Assembly (NCBI RefSeq): GCF_003664325.1
Contig: NZ_RCDA01000002.1
Span: 62,001 to 126,000 of the forward strand
DNA from: Alkalispirillum mobile
Lineage (GTDB): Bacteria; Pseudomonadota; Gammaproteobacteria; Nitrococcales; Halorhodospiraceae
Length of the DNA stretch: 64,000 nucleotides
Direction: 5' to 3'
The translations under genes and the position numbers were made by a program. The number at the start of each line of letters is the position of its first letter. The stretch's first letter is position 1. The notes beneath the pieces are model-generated. The model had not been told where the DNA came from and searched no databases. It worked only from the letters and a program-made list of their open reading frames with translations. Below, in pieces: positions 37,963 to 46,561 of this stretch.

Positions 37963-37999
37963 GTCAATTGTTGACCCGGCGCATTGCCGGGCCTACTGT
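37963..37999 (+). promoter_or_regulatory. Candidate promoter with overlapping small palindrome
   Basis: TTGACC (37971-37976) and TACTGT (37994-37999) are 17 bp apart upstream of the aminotransferase gene. A GTCAA-TTG-TTGAC palindrome (37963-37975) overlaps the -35 and could be an operator between the divergent genes. The -10 match is weak. Confidence 0.4.
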
Positions 38000-38080
38000 G
38001 GACCTTAGCGCACAAGTCGGGATCGCCGCATGGGGCGACGATCACCAGTCATCCGCAGCCGCTGCATAGGAGGAACGGGC

Positions 38081-39283
38081 ATGGTGGCGGATCCGGTCGA
38101 GCTGGAGTACTCCGAAACCCCGGAACCCATGTGGAATCCGGCCCTGAGGGCGCTGCCCATTCCGGGCATCCGGCGCATGGTCAATATGGCCGCCGAGATG
38201 GAGGACGTGATCCACCTGTCCATCGGCCAGCCCGACTTCCCGGTGCCCGAACATGTGATCGAGGCCCACATCGACGCGCTGCGTCACGGCCAGACCGGTT
38301 ACACCATGGACGCAGGGCTACCGGAACTGCTCGAGGCGATCGCGGAGTATTACTCCGAGCGCTACCACCGTCCGTTGACTCCGGATAATGTGCTGGTCAC
38401 CACCGGTGCCACGGAGGCGATCTACCTGGCACTGGCCGCCACCGCGGCTCCGGGGCGGCAGTTCCTGGTGCCGGACCCCTGTTTTCCCCTTTACGCCCCG
38501 CTGATCCGGATGAATGGCGGGGAGGTGAAGCCGATACCGACCCGGGCAGAGAACGGCCACCAGCTCGACCCGCAGGAGGTGATCGACAGTATAGGGATGC
38601 GAACCTTCGGCATCATCCTGAACTCGCCGAACAACCCCACCGGCACGGTCTATCCGCGGGAGACCATAGAGGCCATCGTGCAGGAGGCCGCCTACCGGGG
38701 CGTCTACGTGTATAGCGACGAGGTGTATGACCACCTGCTGCTGGACGACCTGAAGTACGCCAGCGTGCTCAACTGCACCTCCGACCTGGACCACGTGATG
38801 ATGATGTCCAGCTTCTCCAAGACGTACAGCATGTCTGGCCTGCGTATCGGCTGGATCATCTCCAGCCAGGGGGCGATCAAGAAGCTGCGGAGGTTCCACA
38901 TCTTTACCACCACCGTGGCCAACACGCCGGCCCAATGGGCGGGGGTGGCGGCGCTCAAGGGAGAGAAATCCTGCCTGGACCACATGGTGGAGGAGTACCG
39001 CCGGCGCCGGGACCGGGTGGTGCAGCTGGTCAGCGACGCGCCCCATCTGACTGGTTACTGGCCCCAGGGGGCGTTTTACATCTTCCCGTCTTTGCCGCAG
39101 AACACCGACGCCACCACGGTGGCCATACGCATGCTGCAGGAGACCGGCGTTTGCGTGGTGCCCGGTGATGCCTTCGGCGACAGCTGCCCCAACTCGTTGC
39201 GCATCAGTTTCTCGGCGAGCATGAATGATATCGAAGAGGCCTTCGAGCGCATGATCCCCTGGCTGGCCAAGCAGCGGTTCTGA
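38081..39283 (+). CDS. PLP-dependent class I/II aminotransferase
   Basis: The 400-residue enzyme has the fold-type I aminotransferase pattern: LSIGQPDFPVPEHV, NSPNNPTG with Asn185, YSDEVYD with Asp213, and the PLP lysine Lys247 in SSFSKTYSMSGLRIGW. It transfers an amino group to a 2-oxoacid; specificity is not readable. A perfect AGGAGG sits 7 nt before the ATG at 38081. It diverges from the hydroxyacid dehydrogenase, suggesting a shared amino acid or hydroxyacid pathway. Confidence 0.9.
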   Translation: MVADPVELEYSETPEPMWNPALRALPIPGIRRMVNMAAEMEDVIHLSIGQPDFPVPEHVIEAHIDALRHGQTGYTMDAGLPELLEAIAEYYSERYHRPLTPDNVLVTTGATEAIYLALAATAAPGRQFLVPDPCFPLYAPLIRMNGGEVKPIPTRAENGHQLDPQEVIDSIGMRTFGIILNSPNNPTGTVYPRETIEAIVQEAAYRGVYVYSDEVYDHLLLDDLKYASVLNCTSDLDHVMMMSSFSKTYSMSGLRIGWIISSQGAIKKLRRFHIFTTTVANTPAQWAGVAALKGEKSCLDHMVEEYRRRRDRVVQLVSDAPHLTGYWPQGAFYIFPSLPQNTDATTVAIRMLQETGVCVVPGDAFGDSCPNSLRISFSASMNDIEEAFERMIPWLAKQRF

Positions 39284-39297
39284 TCATTCCCTCCTCA

Positions 39298-39330
39298 CCG
39301 TCAGGCGCGGATGCCCTGCGCGCCTGACGG
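39298..39330. terminator. 12-bp stem hairpin after aminotransferase gene
   Basis: A perfect 12-bp inverted repeat (39298-39309 with 39319-39330) with a 9-nt loop lies 15 bp past the stop codon. There is only a short, C-interrupted T stretch, so it may be a weak terminator or a transcript-end stabiliser. Confidence 0.55.
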
Positions 39331-39454
39331 CCGTTCCCCCACCTGCTGTCTCCGCGAAACCCTGCCGGCTACACGCTGGCGAGGGGCTTTCTGCGGGTCT
39401 TTGCGCTGCCATTCAGGAGTTTAGACGTGCTCTAATCTCTTGTAATAGGGTTGC

Positions 39455-39475
39455 AAATACGAATGACTCGCATTA
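39455..39475. promoter_or_regulatory. Fur box-like site upstream of TonB receptor
   Basis: The 21 bp starting AAATACGAATGACTC at 39455 match 17 of 21 positions of the classic AAATGAGAATGATTCTCATTA form of the Fur operator, with the two AATG/CATT half-sites conserved. It lies about 100 bp before a TonB-dependent receptor, the expected place for iron-dependent repression. Confidence 0.65.
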
Positions 39476-39505
39476 GCTTTCGTTCTGGAACATGTGAAGC
39501 GGCTT

Positions 39506-39545
39506 GGCGGCACACGGAAAGAGAACCAGGTGCCGCCGTTTTTTT
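39506..39545 (+). terminator. Terminator-like hairpin in the TonB receptor leader
   Basis: GGCGGCAC (39506-39513) pairs perfectly with GTGCCGCC (39530-39537) across a 16-nt loop, followed by GTTTTTTT. It lies downstream of the Fur-like site and only 32 bp before the start codon, leaving little room for a promoter after it. It may therefore act as a transcription attenuator of the receptor gene. An ATGTGA start-stop pair precedes it at 39492. Confidence 0.65.
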
Positions 39546-39577
39546 GGCCGTGCAAGCACCTTTCTGAGGGGGGATTT

Positions 39578-41851
39578 ATGAGAACATTCAAGTTGCGCGT
39601 GGATCTGCCACTGGTAGCGGCGGCGGTTGCCATGACTTTCGGGGTTCAGGGGGTCAAGGCGGAAACCGAATCCAGTTCACGCCTACTGGACAGGATTACC
39701 ATCACGGGCGACCCGGATCGGATTCGTCCCGTGCCGGGGTCGGCCCAGTCGCTGGACCGGGAAGTGCTGGACCGCCACGGCTACTCCGACCCCCATCGCA
39801 TCCTGCGGGCGGTGCCGGGGGTCAATGTCGTCGAGGAGGAGGGCTACGGCCAGTTCCCCCATATCAGCATGCGCGGCACGCCGCCGGAACGGAACAGCCG
39901 GATCACGGTGATGGAGGACGGGGTGCTGGTCGCACCCGCACCTTATGCGGCACCGGCCGCCTACTACTTCCCCCCGATGGCGCGTATGGACCGGGTCGAG
40001 GTCCAGAAGGGCTCCAGCGCCATTCGCCACGGGCCTTATACCACCGGTGGCGCCATAAACATGTTGTCAACGCCTATCCCCGGTCAGACCAGCGGGCGGG
40101 CGGATGTGCTTTTCGGGTCCAACAACGGGCGGCGAATCCATGCCAATGTCGGTGATACCGTTGCATTGGGCGAAAGTGGCAACCAGTTCGGCTGGGTGCT
40201 GGAGGGGTTTTCTGAACAGTCCGACGGATTCAAACGGCTGGACAACCCGGCTTCCGGCCCGAACCAGCCTGATCTGGATACCGGCTTCGACCGTCGCAAC
40301 TTCATGACTAAACTGCGCTGGAACACCGACCCGGCAGCCGCTGTTTACCAGGAGTTGGAGTTCAAGTACGCCCGGGATGATCGTAGCATTGATGACACCT
40401 ATCTGGGCCTGACCCAGGAGGACTTCGATGCCAACCCGTTCCGCCGCTACGTGGGCTCGGCGCGCGATGAGATCAACACGGAGAACGAACTCTTTCAGCT
40501 GCGCCACTACATTACCCCGACGGCCAACACCGATTTGACCACCACGATTTACCGTACGGACACGGTGCGGAACTGGTACAAGCTCCATGAGGTCGATGGC
40601 GACGGTGACGGGAATTTCACCGGCATCTCGGCGATTCTTGACTACCCGGGGCAGTTCGCTGACGAGTTGGCCTGGGTGCGAGGCGAAAATACCCAGGGAC
40701 GCGGCGCGTTGCGCGCCAATAATCGTGAGTACTATGCACAGGGCATCGACCTGAAGGGCGGCTATTGGTTTGACACCGGCGCGTGGTCGCATGAACTGGA
40801 GGTGGGGGTCCGATACCACGAGGACGAAGAGGATCGCTATCAGTGGCATGATATCTATGCCGTCAGCGATCAGGGTGATCTCTTCCTCGACGAGCGCGAG
40901 CCGTTCGGGTCGAAGACCAACCGTCTGACAGAGGCGGATGCCATCGCCACCTACGCGCAGAACACCATGGTCCGGGGTCCGTGGCAGATTGCCGCCGGCC
41001 TGCGTTATGAGGACATCGAGATTCGGCGGCGCGACTGGGGCACGCCCCAGAGGAATTCTTCAAGCCTGGACCGGGATCGCTCCAACACTTACCGGGTCTG
41101 GATTCCCGGTTTGGGGGTGACCTATGACATCGACTCGAATTGGAGTGTGCTTGCCGGTGTGCACCGCGGGTTCGCGCCTGGCGGGGCCAGCCCGGACGAC
41201 AAGGAGGAGCGGAGCACCAACTATGAGGTGGGTTTCCGTTATAGCGGGCCGAACACGCGGTCCGAAGTGATCGCCTTCTTCAACGAGTACTCCAACATAA
41301 ACATCGAGTGCACGGCAGTGGGCGGCGGCTGCGGAGCCGCGGATATCGGGGATACGGTTTCCGCCGGCGAAGTCGACATCTATGGTCTGGAGGCGCTCCT
41401 GATCCACGATCTCGGTCGCTCCCAGGATCTGGGCATCAGCGTGCCGATCAGCCTCGGTTATACCTGGACTCAGAGCGAGTTCAAGCAGGATATCGGGGGT
41501 GATGCCCCGAATCAGTGGGCCAACGCGCGGCGGGGTGATTCCCTGCCGGAGGTGCCGGAGCACCAGATCAATGCGAGCATTGGACTGGCCCAGGAAGTGT
41601 GGCGCTTGACCCTGAATGCCAACTACGTCAATTCGGTCAATGCCAAGGCAGATCCGGCTTTGAGCAGCCAACGGATCGATTCCCGTCTGCTCTTCGATGT
41701 GTCCGGTGAATATCGGGTGCACGATAACGTGCGGCTCTTCGGGGCTGTGGAGAACCTGACCGACAAGGAGTATGTCGCGCACTATCGGCCGGCCGGCGCG
41801 CGGCCCGGCAAGCCGCGTGAGTTCTGGGCCGGGGTGAAAGTCGATTTCTGA
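39578..41851 (+). CDS. TonB-dependent outer-membrane receptor (FecA/siderophore type)
   Basis: The 757-residue protein has a signal peptide (about 1-28, ending GVKA). A plug domain (about 45-165) includes [28 protein letters not shown] and [28 protein letters not shown] 22-strand barrel follows, ending in Phe (FWAGVKVDF), as outer-membrane proteins do. Such receptors import iron chelates with TonB energy. The start at 39578 follows GAGGGGGG. No siderophore, exbBD or FecIR-like genes are adjacent and no FecR-interaction extension is visible, so it is an orphan. The ligand cannot be named. Confidence 0.92.
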   Translation: MRTFKLRVDLPLVAAAVAMTFGVQGVKAETESSSRLLDRITITGDPDRIRPVPGSAQSLDREVLDRHGYSDPHRILRAVPGVNVVEEEGYGQFPHISMRGTPPERNSRITVMEDGVLVAPAPYAAPAAYYFPPMARMDRVEVQKGSSAIRHGPYTTGGAINMLSTPIPGQTSGRADVLFGSNNGRRIHANVGDTVALGESGNQFGWVLEGFSEQSDGFKRLDNPASGPNQPDLDTGFDRRNFMTKLRWNTDPAAAVYQELEFKYARDDRSIDDTYLGLTQEDFDANPFRRYVGSARDEINTENELFQLRHYITPTANTDLTTTIYRTDTVRNWYKLHEVDGDGDGNFTGISAILDYPGQFADELAWVRGENTQGRGALRANNREYYAQGIDLKGGYWFDTGAWSHELEVGVRYHEDEEDRYQWHDIYAVSDQGDLFLDEREPFGSKTNRLTEADAIATYAQNTMVRGPWQIAAGLRYEDIEIRRRDWGTPQRNSSSLDRDRSNTYRVWIPGLGVTYDIDSNWSVLAGVHRGFAPGGASPDDKEERSTNYEVGFRYSGPNTRSEVIAFFNEYSNINIECTAVGGGCGAADIGDTVSAGEVDIYGLEALLIHDLGRSQDLGISVPISLGYTWTQSEFKQDIGGDAPNQWANARRGDSLPEVPEHQINASIGLAQEVWRLTLNANYVNSVNAKADPALSSQRIDSRLLFDVSGEYRVHDNVRLFGAVENLTDKEYVAHYRPAGARPGKPREFWAGVKVDF

Positions 41852-41908
41852 TCCATCCTCCGCGTTTTGCTGAGCAGGACGGGGTGGCCGCCGGCCGCCC
41901 TGCTGCGG

Positions 41909-41939
41909 GCCCCCGACAGGGATGGTCGGAGGCTTTTTT
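41909..41939 (+). terminator. Intrinsic terminator of TonB receptor gene
   Basis: GCCCCCGAC (41909-41917) pairs with GTCGGAGGC (41925-41933), one mismatch, with a 7-nt loop followed by six T. The group II intron begins two bases after the T-tract, so the stem probably served as its insertion target. Confidence 0.8.
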
Positions 41940-42533
41940 GGTGTGCGCCAGGCATGGCGCGCAGCGCCTTGAGTGGCGCTATTCCGGGGGCTGTGGTGGT
42001 TTCCGGATGACTTGGAGGTGCAAGTCCTCTACCGGCCCGGCAAGGGGAACGGTTAGCCGAACGGCAAGGGTGTCCATCGTGAGGTGGAATCTGAAGGAAG
42101 CCGAAGGCAAAGCACTGGTCCGACGAACAGGAATCGCATACGAGGCGACGGCAGTGGGTGAGAAGGCGTCTATCTTCAAAGCCCGGTACTTGCACGGGAG
42201 CTGTCGGCGTAGATGCGGCGGGCATAAGTGTGAAGGTCGCGCGCATTACCCTGGGAGGTCTGCACGCCTGCCACAGGCTAGCGCTGCTGCGAGGTGGCGT
42301 GATGGGTGCGCAGAAGTCAGCCGAGGCCATAGTAGGTGGGGTAACCGTCCACTGAAGGGCCGAACATGTGAGATGGATTGGGTGCCGGATCGCTCGATGG
42401 GGAGTGGAGTTGCAGACCGGGAGGCTGAGAGGCCTTTCCTTGCCTGGGGCGGTAGCGGGCGGAACCTGCGAGATAACCGGGACAAGGCGACAAGCCCTGC
42501 GGCGCGATCGGGGATGACCCATGAGGGGCCGAC

Positions 42534-43802
42534 ATGGGACTGATGTCGGCGGTACTGGAACGGAGCAATTTACACCGGGCCTATGACCGAGTGGTGCGCA
42601 ACAAGGGCGCCGCTGGCGTGGACGGGATGACGGTGGCCGAGTTCAAAGGCTACCTGAAGGTCCATTGGCCCGGGATCAGAGCGCAGTTGGAAGCGGGCCA
42701 CTACCGACCGGCCCCGGTGCGTAAGGTCGAGATCCCGAAACCGGGGGGCGGCCGCCGCATGCTGGGTATCCCGACGGTGCTGGACCGCTTTATCCAACAG
42801 GCCCTGCATCAGGTGCTGAGTCCCCTGTTTGAGGGGACGTTCTCGGAGCACAGCTACGGCTTTCGCCCGGGTCGGAGCGCAGGCCAGGCGGTCTGTGCGG
42901 CGCGCGGGCACATCGAAGAAGGCCGGCGCTGGGTGGTGGATGTGGACCTGGAGAAGTTCTTCGACCGGGTGAACCACGACGTGCTGATGGCGCGCGTGGC
43001 CCGGTGGGTGGACGACCGCCAGGTTCTGAGGTTGATCCGCCGCTACCTTCAGGCCGGGATCATGGAAGGCGGAGTGGCGACGGCACGCACGGAGGGGACG
43101 CCGCAAGGCGGTCCGCTCTCGCCGCTGCTGTCGAACATTCTGCTGACCGACCTGGACCGGGAACTGGAGCGCCGGGGCCACCGATTCTGCCGTTATGCCG
43201 ATGACTGCAACGTGTACGTGCATAGTCAGCGTGCGGGAGAGCGGGTGCTGGCCTCGATGACGCGCTTTCTGGAGCAACGGCTCCGGCTTCGCGTCAACCG
43301 CGAGAAGACCGCGGTGGACCGCCCCTGGAAACGGAGCTTTCTGGGCTACACCGTGTGCAACCGCAAACGCAACGTCCGCCTGAAGGTGGCGGCCAAGCCG
43401 GTGGAACGGCTCAAGGCCAGCGTCAAGGCGGTGTTCCGACGCGGTCGCGGATGCTCTCTACGGCGCACCATTGCCGAGCTGGCGCCGAAGCTGCGGGGGT
43501 GGTTGAACTACCTCCGCCATGCCGGGGTGAAGCGCGTCTTCGAGGAACTGGATGGGTGGATCCGCCGGCACCTGCGCAAGCTACTATGGCGGCAATGGAA
43601 ACGCCCGCGCCGTCGGGCGGTGATGCTCATGCGCCTGGGACTGGGTGAGGAGCGAGCCTGGCGCAGCGCCACCAACGGACGCGGTCCGTGGTGGAATGCC
43701 GGGGCCTCGCACATGAACCAGGCGCTGCCCAAAAAGCGCTTTGATCGGCTTCAACTGGTATCGCTGATGGATCATCACCATCGGCTCAAGTATCTTGCGT
43801 GA
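42534..43802 (+). CDS. ltrA: Group II intron reverse transcriptase/maturase
   Basis: The 422-residue protein has RT blocks typical of LtrA-like enzymes: [50 protein letters not shown], and the catalytic YADD at 221-224. The group II maturase (X) domain includes [30 protein letters not shown] (about 318-348). There is no HNH endonuclease domain, as usual for class C. The ATG at 42534 follows GAGGGG; an alternative ATG is at 42543. The frame is uninterrupted, so the intron may be splicing-competent and mobile. Confidence 0.95.
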   Translation: MGLMSAVLERSNLHRAYDRVVRNKGAAGVDGMTVAEFKGYLKVHWPGIRAQLEAGHYRPAPVRKVEIPKPGGGRRMLGIPTVLDRFIQQALHQVLSPLFEGTFSEHSYGFRPGRSAGQAVCAARGHIEEGRRWVVDVDLEKFFDRVNHDVLMARVARWVDDRQVLRLIRRYLQAGIMEGGVATARTEGTPQGGPLSPLLSNILLTDLDRELERRGHRFCRYADDCNVYVHSQRAGERVLASMTRFLEQRLRLRVNREKTAVDRPWKRSFLGYTVCNRKRNVRLKVAAKPVERLKASVKAVFRRGRGCSLRRTIAELAPKLRGWLNYLRHAGVKRVFEELDGWIRRHLRKLLWRQWKRPRRRAVMLMRLGLGEERAWRSATNGRGPWWNAGASHMNQALPKKRFDRLQLVSLMDHHHRLKYLA

Positions 43803-43874
43803 ACCGCCGTGGTACGGAACCGTTCGCCCGGTGGTGTGAGAGGACGGGGGAGGCAACTCCCCCTCCTACTCGAT
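43801..43874 (+). ncRNA. Group II intron domains V and VI
   Basis: Just after the RT gene, GAACCGCCGTGGTACGG...CCCGGTGGTGTGAGAGG (43801-43842) forms the conserved domain V hairpin. A GGGGGAG/CTCCCCC stem (43846-43866 region) forms domain VI with the branch-point region before the 3' splice site. Domain V overlaps the RT stop codon by two bases. Confidence 0.85.
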
Positions 43875-43937
43875 TCCGGGCGCAGACGGGTCCCTTTCTG
43901 GTAACCTGACACCAGGTTCACACGTGAGGGCTGTCCA

Positions 43938-44405
43938 GTGGCGCAGGACGTCAAAACCGCTGACATGCTCCAGATGGCGCGGGAGTTCTTCCAGCTACTG
44001 CCTCATGGGCGGTTGCTCGGCATTGAGGTCCGCCAGGCTGACGCCGAGCGCGTACAGACACGGCTCGCCTATCGCGACGACCTGGTGGGGGATCCGCAGG
44101 GCGGCCATCTCCACGGCGGCGTCATCACCACGCTGATCGACCAGACCAGTGGTTCGGCGGTGCTCTGCCGGCTCGGCCGGCTGGAGGCCGTGGCCACCCT
44201 GGACCTGCGCGTGGATCACCTGGCCCGGGCCCGGCCTGGCCAGGCCGTGGTGGCGGAGGCGGAGTGCTACCGCGTGACCCCCAACATCTGCTTTGCGCGT
44301 TGCACGGTGTTCCCGGAAGGCGAGCGGGCCCGGCCCGTCGCTGCCAGCATGAGTAGCTTCATGCGCACGGGGCAGGTGCCTGGTTTCGTGGAGGGCAGCC
44401 GGTGA
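43938..44405 (+). CDS. PaaI-type hotdog thioesterase (copy 1)
   Basis: The 155-residue hotdog-fold protein has the PaaI-like motif GDPQGGHLHGGVITTLIDQTSG, with the HGG turn and an Asp in the catalytic helix. Such enzymes hydrolyse acyl-CoA esters, often as tetramers. The start is GTG at 43938; the upstream gap holds the end of the intron. The second thioesterase gene overlaps its stop by four bases (GTGA), so the two are translationally coupled. The substrate is unknown. Confidence 0.88.
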   Translation: MAQDVKTADMLQMAREFFQLLPHGRLLGIEVRQADAERVQTRLAYRDDLVGDPQGGHLHGGVITTLIDQTSGSAVLCRLGRLEAVATLDLRVDHLARARPGQAVVAEAECYRVTPNICFARCTVFPEGERARPVAASMSSFMRTGQVPGFVEGSR

Positions 44406-44860
44406 GTGCAGAGCCCATCGAATCAAGGTTCCGGGCGTTACAGGCCGCCATTGAGCAATGGCCTTACGCGGCGTTGATCGGCATGCAGCCATTGCTGCAC
44501 GACGAGGGCCTGCAGTTCCGGCTGGCTTATCGCGAGGAGTTGATCGGCAATCCGGCATTGCCGGCGATTCACGGCGGCGTGCTGGGCGGTTTCATGGAGC
44601 TGTCGGCGCAGGCACAGATCCTTTGGGAGGCGGACTGTCAGCTGGCGGCCCTGCCCCGGGTAGTGGACTTTTCCATCGACTACCTGCGCCCGGGCAGGCC
44701 GGAGGATGTCATGGGGGACTGCCGGGTCTGGCGTCAGGGCCAGCGGGTGGCCAACATTGCGGTGGCCGCCTGGCAAGGGGATCCGGACCGGATCATCGCC
44801 ACGGCCCGCGGGCATTTCCTGATGCCCGAGGCCGAGGCCGGGGCCGTCGGTGCCCGGTAG
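44402..44860 (+). CDS. PaaI-type hotdog thioesterase-like protein (copy 2)
   Basis: The 152-residue paralogue of the preceding gene keeps the hotdog motif AIHGGVLGGFMELSAQAQ. It has Glu where copy 1 has Asp in the catalytic helix, a substitution also seen in some 4-hydroxybenzoyl-CoA thioesterase-like enzymes. Start GTG at 44402 overlaps the stop of copy 1. Tandem coupled paralogues suggest a hetero-oligomer, which is inference. Confidence 0.85.
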   Translation: MSAEPIESRFRALQAAIEQWPYAALIGMQPLLHDEGLQFRLAYREELIGNPALPAIHGGVLGGFMELSAQAQILWEADCQLAALPRVVDFSIDYLRPGRPEDVMGDCRVWRQGQRVANIAVAAWQGDPDRIIATARGHFLMPEAEAGAVGAR

Positions 44861-44865
44861 GGTGT

Positions 44866-44893
44866 GTGCCCCGCCCGAGGGTCGGGGCACCGT
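44866..44893 (+). terminator. Weak terminator after thioesterase pair
   Basis: GTGCCCCG (44866-44873) pairs with CGGGGCAC (44883-44890), followed by CGTTTAA. The site lies between the thioesterase genes and the convergent yhcB-like gene. Confidence 0.5.
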
Positions 44894-44907
44894 TTAAGGC
44901 GGGCTTG

Positions 44908-45378
44908 TCAGCGTTTGTCGTCGCGGGTGCCGGCCTGGCCTTCTTGGGCCTGTTGTCCCTTTTTCTCTTCCGGTGTCTCTTCCGGAGCATAATCCGCCGG
45001 CCGTTCCGGGGCCGGGGCTGTCTCGTCAGTCTCGGCGTCGGCTGTGCCGTAGTCTAGTCGGGTTTGCTCCTGCCGGGCCGGGTCCGCCTCCAACAGCGGA
45101 TCGCTTGGTCCGACGCCCAGCTTGCCGCTGCTCTCCGCCATGTGGTTGTAAAGCGAGCGGTAGGCGCCGGTCATGTCCTTGAACAGCTCGGCCGTCTTCT
45201 CGAAGTGGGTGTTCACTTCCTGTTTATAAGAGTCGTGGGCCTCCTTGGCCTCTTTCAGTTCCTGCTCCAGCTTGTGCGATTGGCCACTGCCAGATGATGT
45301 GGCGCGACCCACCACAAAACCGACGATGGCGACCGCTACCAGCCCCAGGAATACGATCAGCAGTTCTCCTCCGGTCAT
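44908..45378 (-). CDS. YhcB/ZapG family (DUF1043) inner-membrane protein
   Basis: The 156-residue protein has one N-terminal transmembrane helix (about 5-24). A coiled coil follows with the DUF1043 motif YKQEVNTHFEKTAELFKDMTGAYRSLYNHMAESS. The acidic, Pro/Glu-rich tail is low complexity. E. coli YhcB (ZapG) links cell division and envelope synthesis, interacting with RodZ and the divisome. The gene stands alone, divergent from rpsP. The length and topology match the family. Confidence 0.9.
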   Translation of the reverse strand: MTGGELLIVFLGLVAVAIVGFVVGRATSSGSGQSHKLEQELKEAKEAHDSYKQEVNTHFEKTAELFKDMTGAYRSLYNHMAESSGKLGVGPSDPLLEADPARQEQTRLDYGTADAETDETAPAPERPADYAPEETPEEKKGQQAQEGQAGTRDDKR

Positions 45379-45766
45379 TGTCTGGTTCTCCGCCCTGTTT
45401 TGTTGAGGATGACCAAGGAACCATGCACTAAACCCCAGGGTAGTTCAACGGTACACAACGCCCAGGATCAGGCGGTTGCGCCCCATTCTGATGACCACCC
45501 TGACAGAGATAACGCGGCTGGCCATCGGCATGGGCGCAGGCACCAATGTCGGCTGCCAGTTGCGTCAGCGCGCCGTCGGTCCTGCTGGCCGGGGAGAGAG
45601 TACGGTGCGCGCAGGGCGTCTGCCGCCGGCATTCCGCGATGCAATCCAGGCTCTTCACTTTGCGTGCAAAACCGGTACAATGCCCGGCTTACTCAAGTTT
45701 GCCGTAGCCGTGTCTGCGCTCCCAGGTGGGCGCGGCTTTGTTCAGTTGAAGAGGTTGGTTTACGCA
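45379..45766. other. 388-bp gap between yhcB-like gene and rpsP
   Basis: No convincing gene is seen. Short open frames on both strands have no recognisable product. A TAGTTCAACGGTA stretch near 45447 resembles a tRNA D-arm but no other tRNA parts follow. The right end holds the rpsP promoter candidate; the left end should hold the yhcB-like promoter. Confidence 0.6.
45654..45681 (+). promoter_or_regulatory. Candidate promoter of rpsP operon
   Basis: TACAAT (45676-45681), five of six matches to the -10 consensus, has TTCACT 16 bp upstream as a possible -35. It would start transcription about 80 bp before rpsP. Confidence 0.5.
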
Positions 45767-46033
45767 ATGGTAACCATTCGTTTGGCGAGGACCGGAGCCA
45801 AGAAGCGCCCGTTCTACCACATCGTGGTGACGGACAGCCGCAACGCCCGTGATGGCCGTTTCATCGAGCGCCTGGGCTTTTTTAACCCCATCGCTGCCGG
45901 CCAGGAAGAGCCCCTGCGGGTGGACCTGGAGCGTGCGCGTCACTGGCTGGACAAGGGTGCCCGCCCGTCCGAGCGTGCCGCCAAGCTGCTGCGCAAGGCC
46001 GAGGCCCAGGGCGCGACTGCGGCTGCCGAGTAA
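45767..46033 (+). CDS. rpsP: 30S ribosomal protein S16
   Basis: The 88-residue protein begins [21 protein letters not shown] and contains ERLGFFNP and [13 protein letters not shown], diagnostic for S16, which is needed for 30S assembly. The ATG at 45767 gives the exact family N-terminus; longer in-frame starts are spurious. It opens the rpsP-rimM-trmD-rplS operon. ffh, often upstream, is not present. Confidence 0.98.
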   Translation: MVTIRLARTGAKKRPFYHIVVTDSRNARDGRFIERLGFFNPIAAGQEEPLRVDLERARHWLDKGARPSERAAKLLRKAEAQGATAAAE

Positions 46034-46054
46034 CGCTGCCCGGGGCAGTAGGGG

Positions 46055-46561
46055 ATGGCCGACGACATCGTGCTGATGGGCGAGGTGGTTGGCCTGCATG
46101 GCGTGCGGGGCTGGGTGAAGGTGTTTTCCCACACCGAGCCGCGAGCCGCCATTCTGGACTATCCCCGCTGGTACCTGCGCCGCGGTAACGCAGACTGGGC
46201 CCCGGTGGAGCGCACCGGGGGCCGTGCGCAGGGCAAGGGGCTCGTTGTTGCCTTTGAGGGTGTGAACGACCGCGACGAGGCCCGCGAGTATATCGGTCTG
46301 CAGATCGGCATCCCGCGCGGTGACCTGCCCGAACTACCGGAAGGGCAGTATTACTGGGCGGACCTGGAGGGGCTGACAGCCCGCACGCCCGACGGCGAGA
46401 CGCTGGGCCGGGTAGCCCACCTGTTCGCCACCGGCGCCAATGACGTGCTGGTGATCAAGGGTGACAGGGAGCGGTTGGTGCCCTTCGTCTACGGCGAGAT
46501 TGTCCGCCGGGTAGACCTGCAGGCCGGCGTGATCGAACTGGACTGGGATCCCGACTTTTGA
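46055..46561 (+). CDS. rimM: Ribosome maturation factor RimM
   Basis: The 168-residue protein binds S19 and helps assemble the 30S head. It has the N-terminal RimM motif [16 protein letters not shown] and the PRC-barrel C-terminal domain with YYWADLEG and GANDVLVI...ERLVPFV. It lies 21 bp after rpsP and its stop overlaps the trmD start. Confidence 0.97.
   Translation: MADDIVLMGEVVGLHGVRGWVKVFSHTEPRAAILDYPRWYLRRGNADWAPVERTGGRAQGKGLVVAFEGVNDRDEAREYIGLQIGIPRGDLPELPEGQYYWADLEGLTARTPDGETLGRVAHLFATGANDVLVIKGDRERLVPFVYGEIVRRVDLQAGVIELDWDPDF

Larger units (their letters stand above)
41941..43874 (+). mobile_element. Group IIC-like intron with reverse transcriptase
   Basis: The 5' end reads GTGTGCGCCAGGCATGGCGC, matching the GUGYG intron start and domain I helix. 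The internal block around 42049-42112, including AAGGGTGTCC and GGAATCTGAAGGAAGC, closely recalls the Oceanobacillus iheyensis group IIC ribozyme as I remember it. The RT gene lies in domain IV. Domain V (from 43801) and a domain VI stem follow, ending CTACTCGAT at 43874. Insertion right after a terminator T-tract is the hallmark of class C introns. All parts look intact. Exact ends need covariance-model confirmation. Confidence 0.88.

Noticed and set aside
42534-43802. Retron or diversity-generating retroelement reverse transcriptase
   Set aside because: The protein has an LtrA-type maturase domain, and intron domains I, V and VI flank it; no template/variable repeat pair or msr/msd-like stem is visible.
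45437-45480. tRNA-like D-arm (TAGTTCAACGGTA) before rpsP
   Set aside because: No matching acceptor stem, anticodon arm or GGTTCGA-type T-loop follows at the right distance.
45428-45658. Possible 76-codon gene on the minus strand
   Set aside because: No ribosome site or family resemblance, and it overlaps the candidate rpsP promoter.
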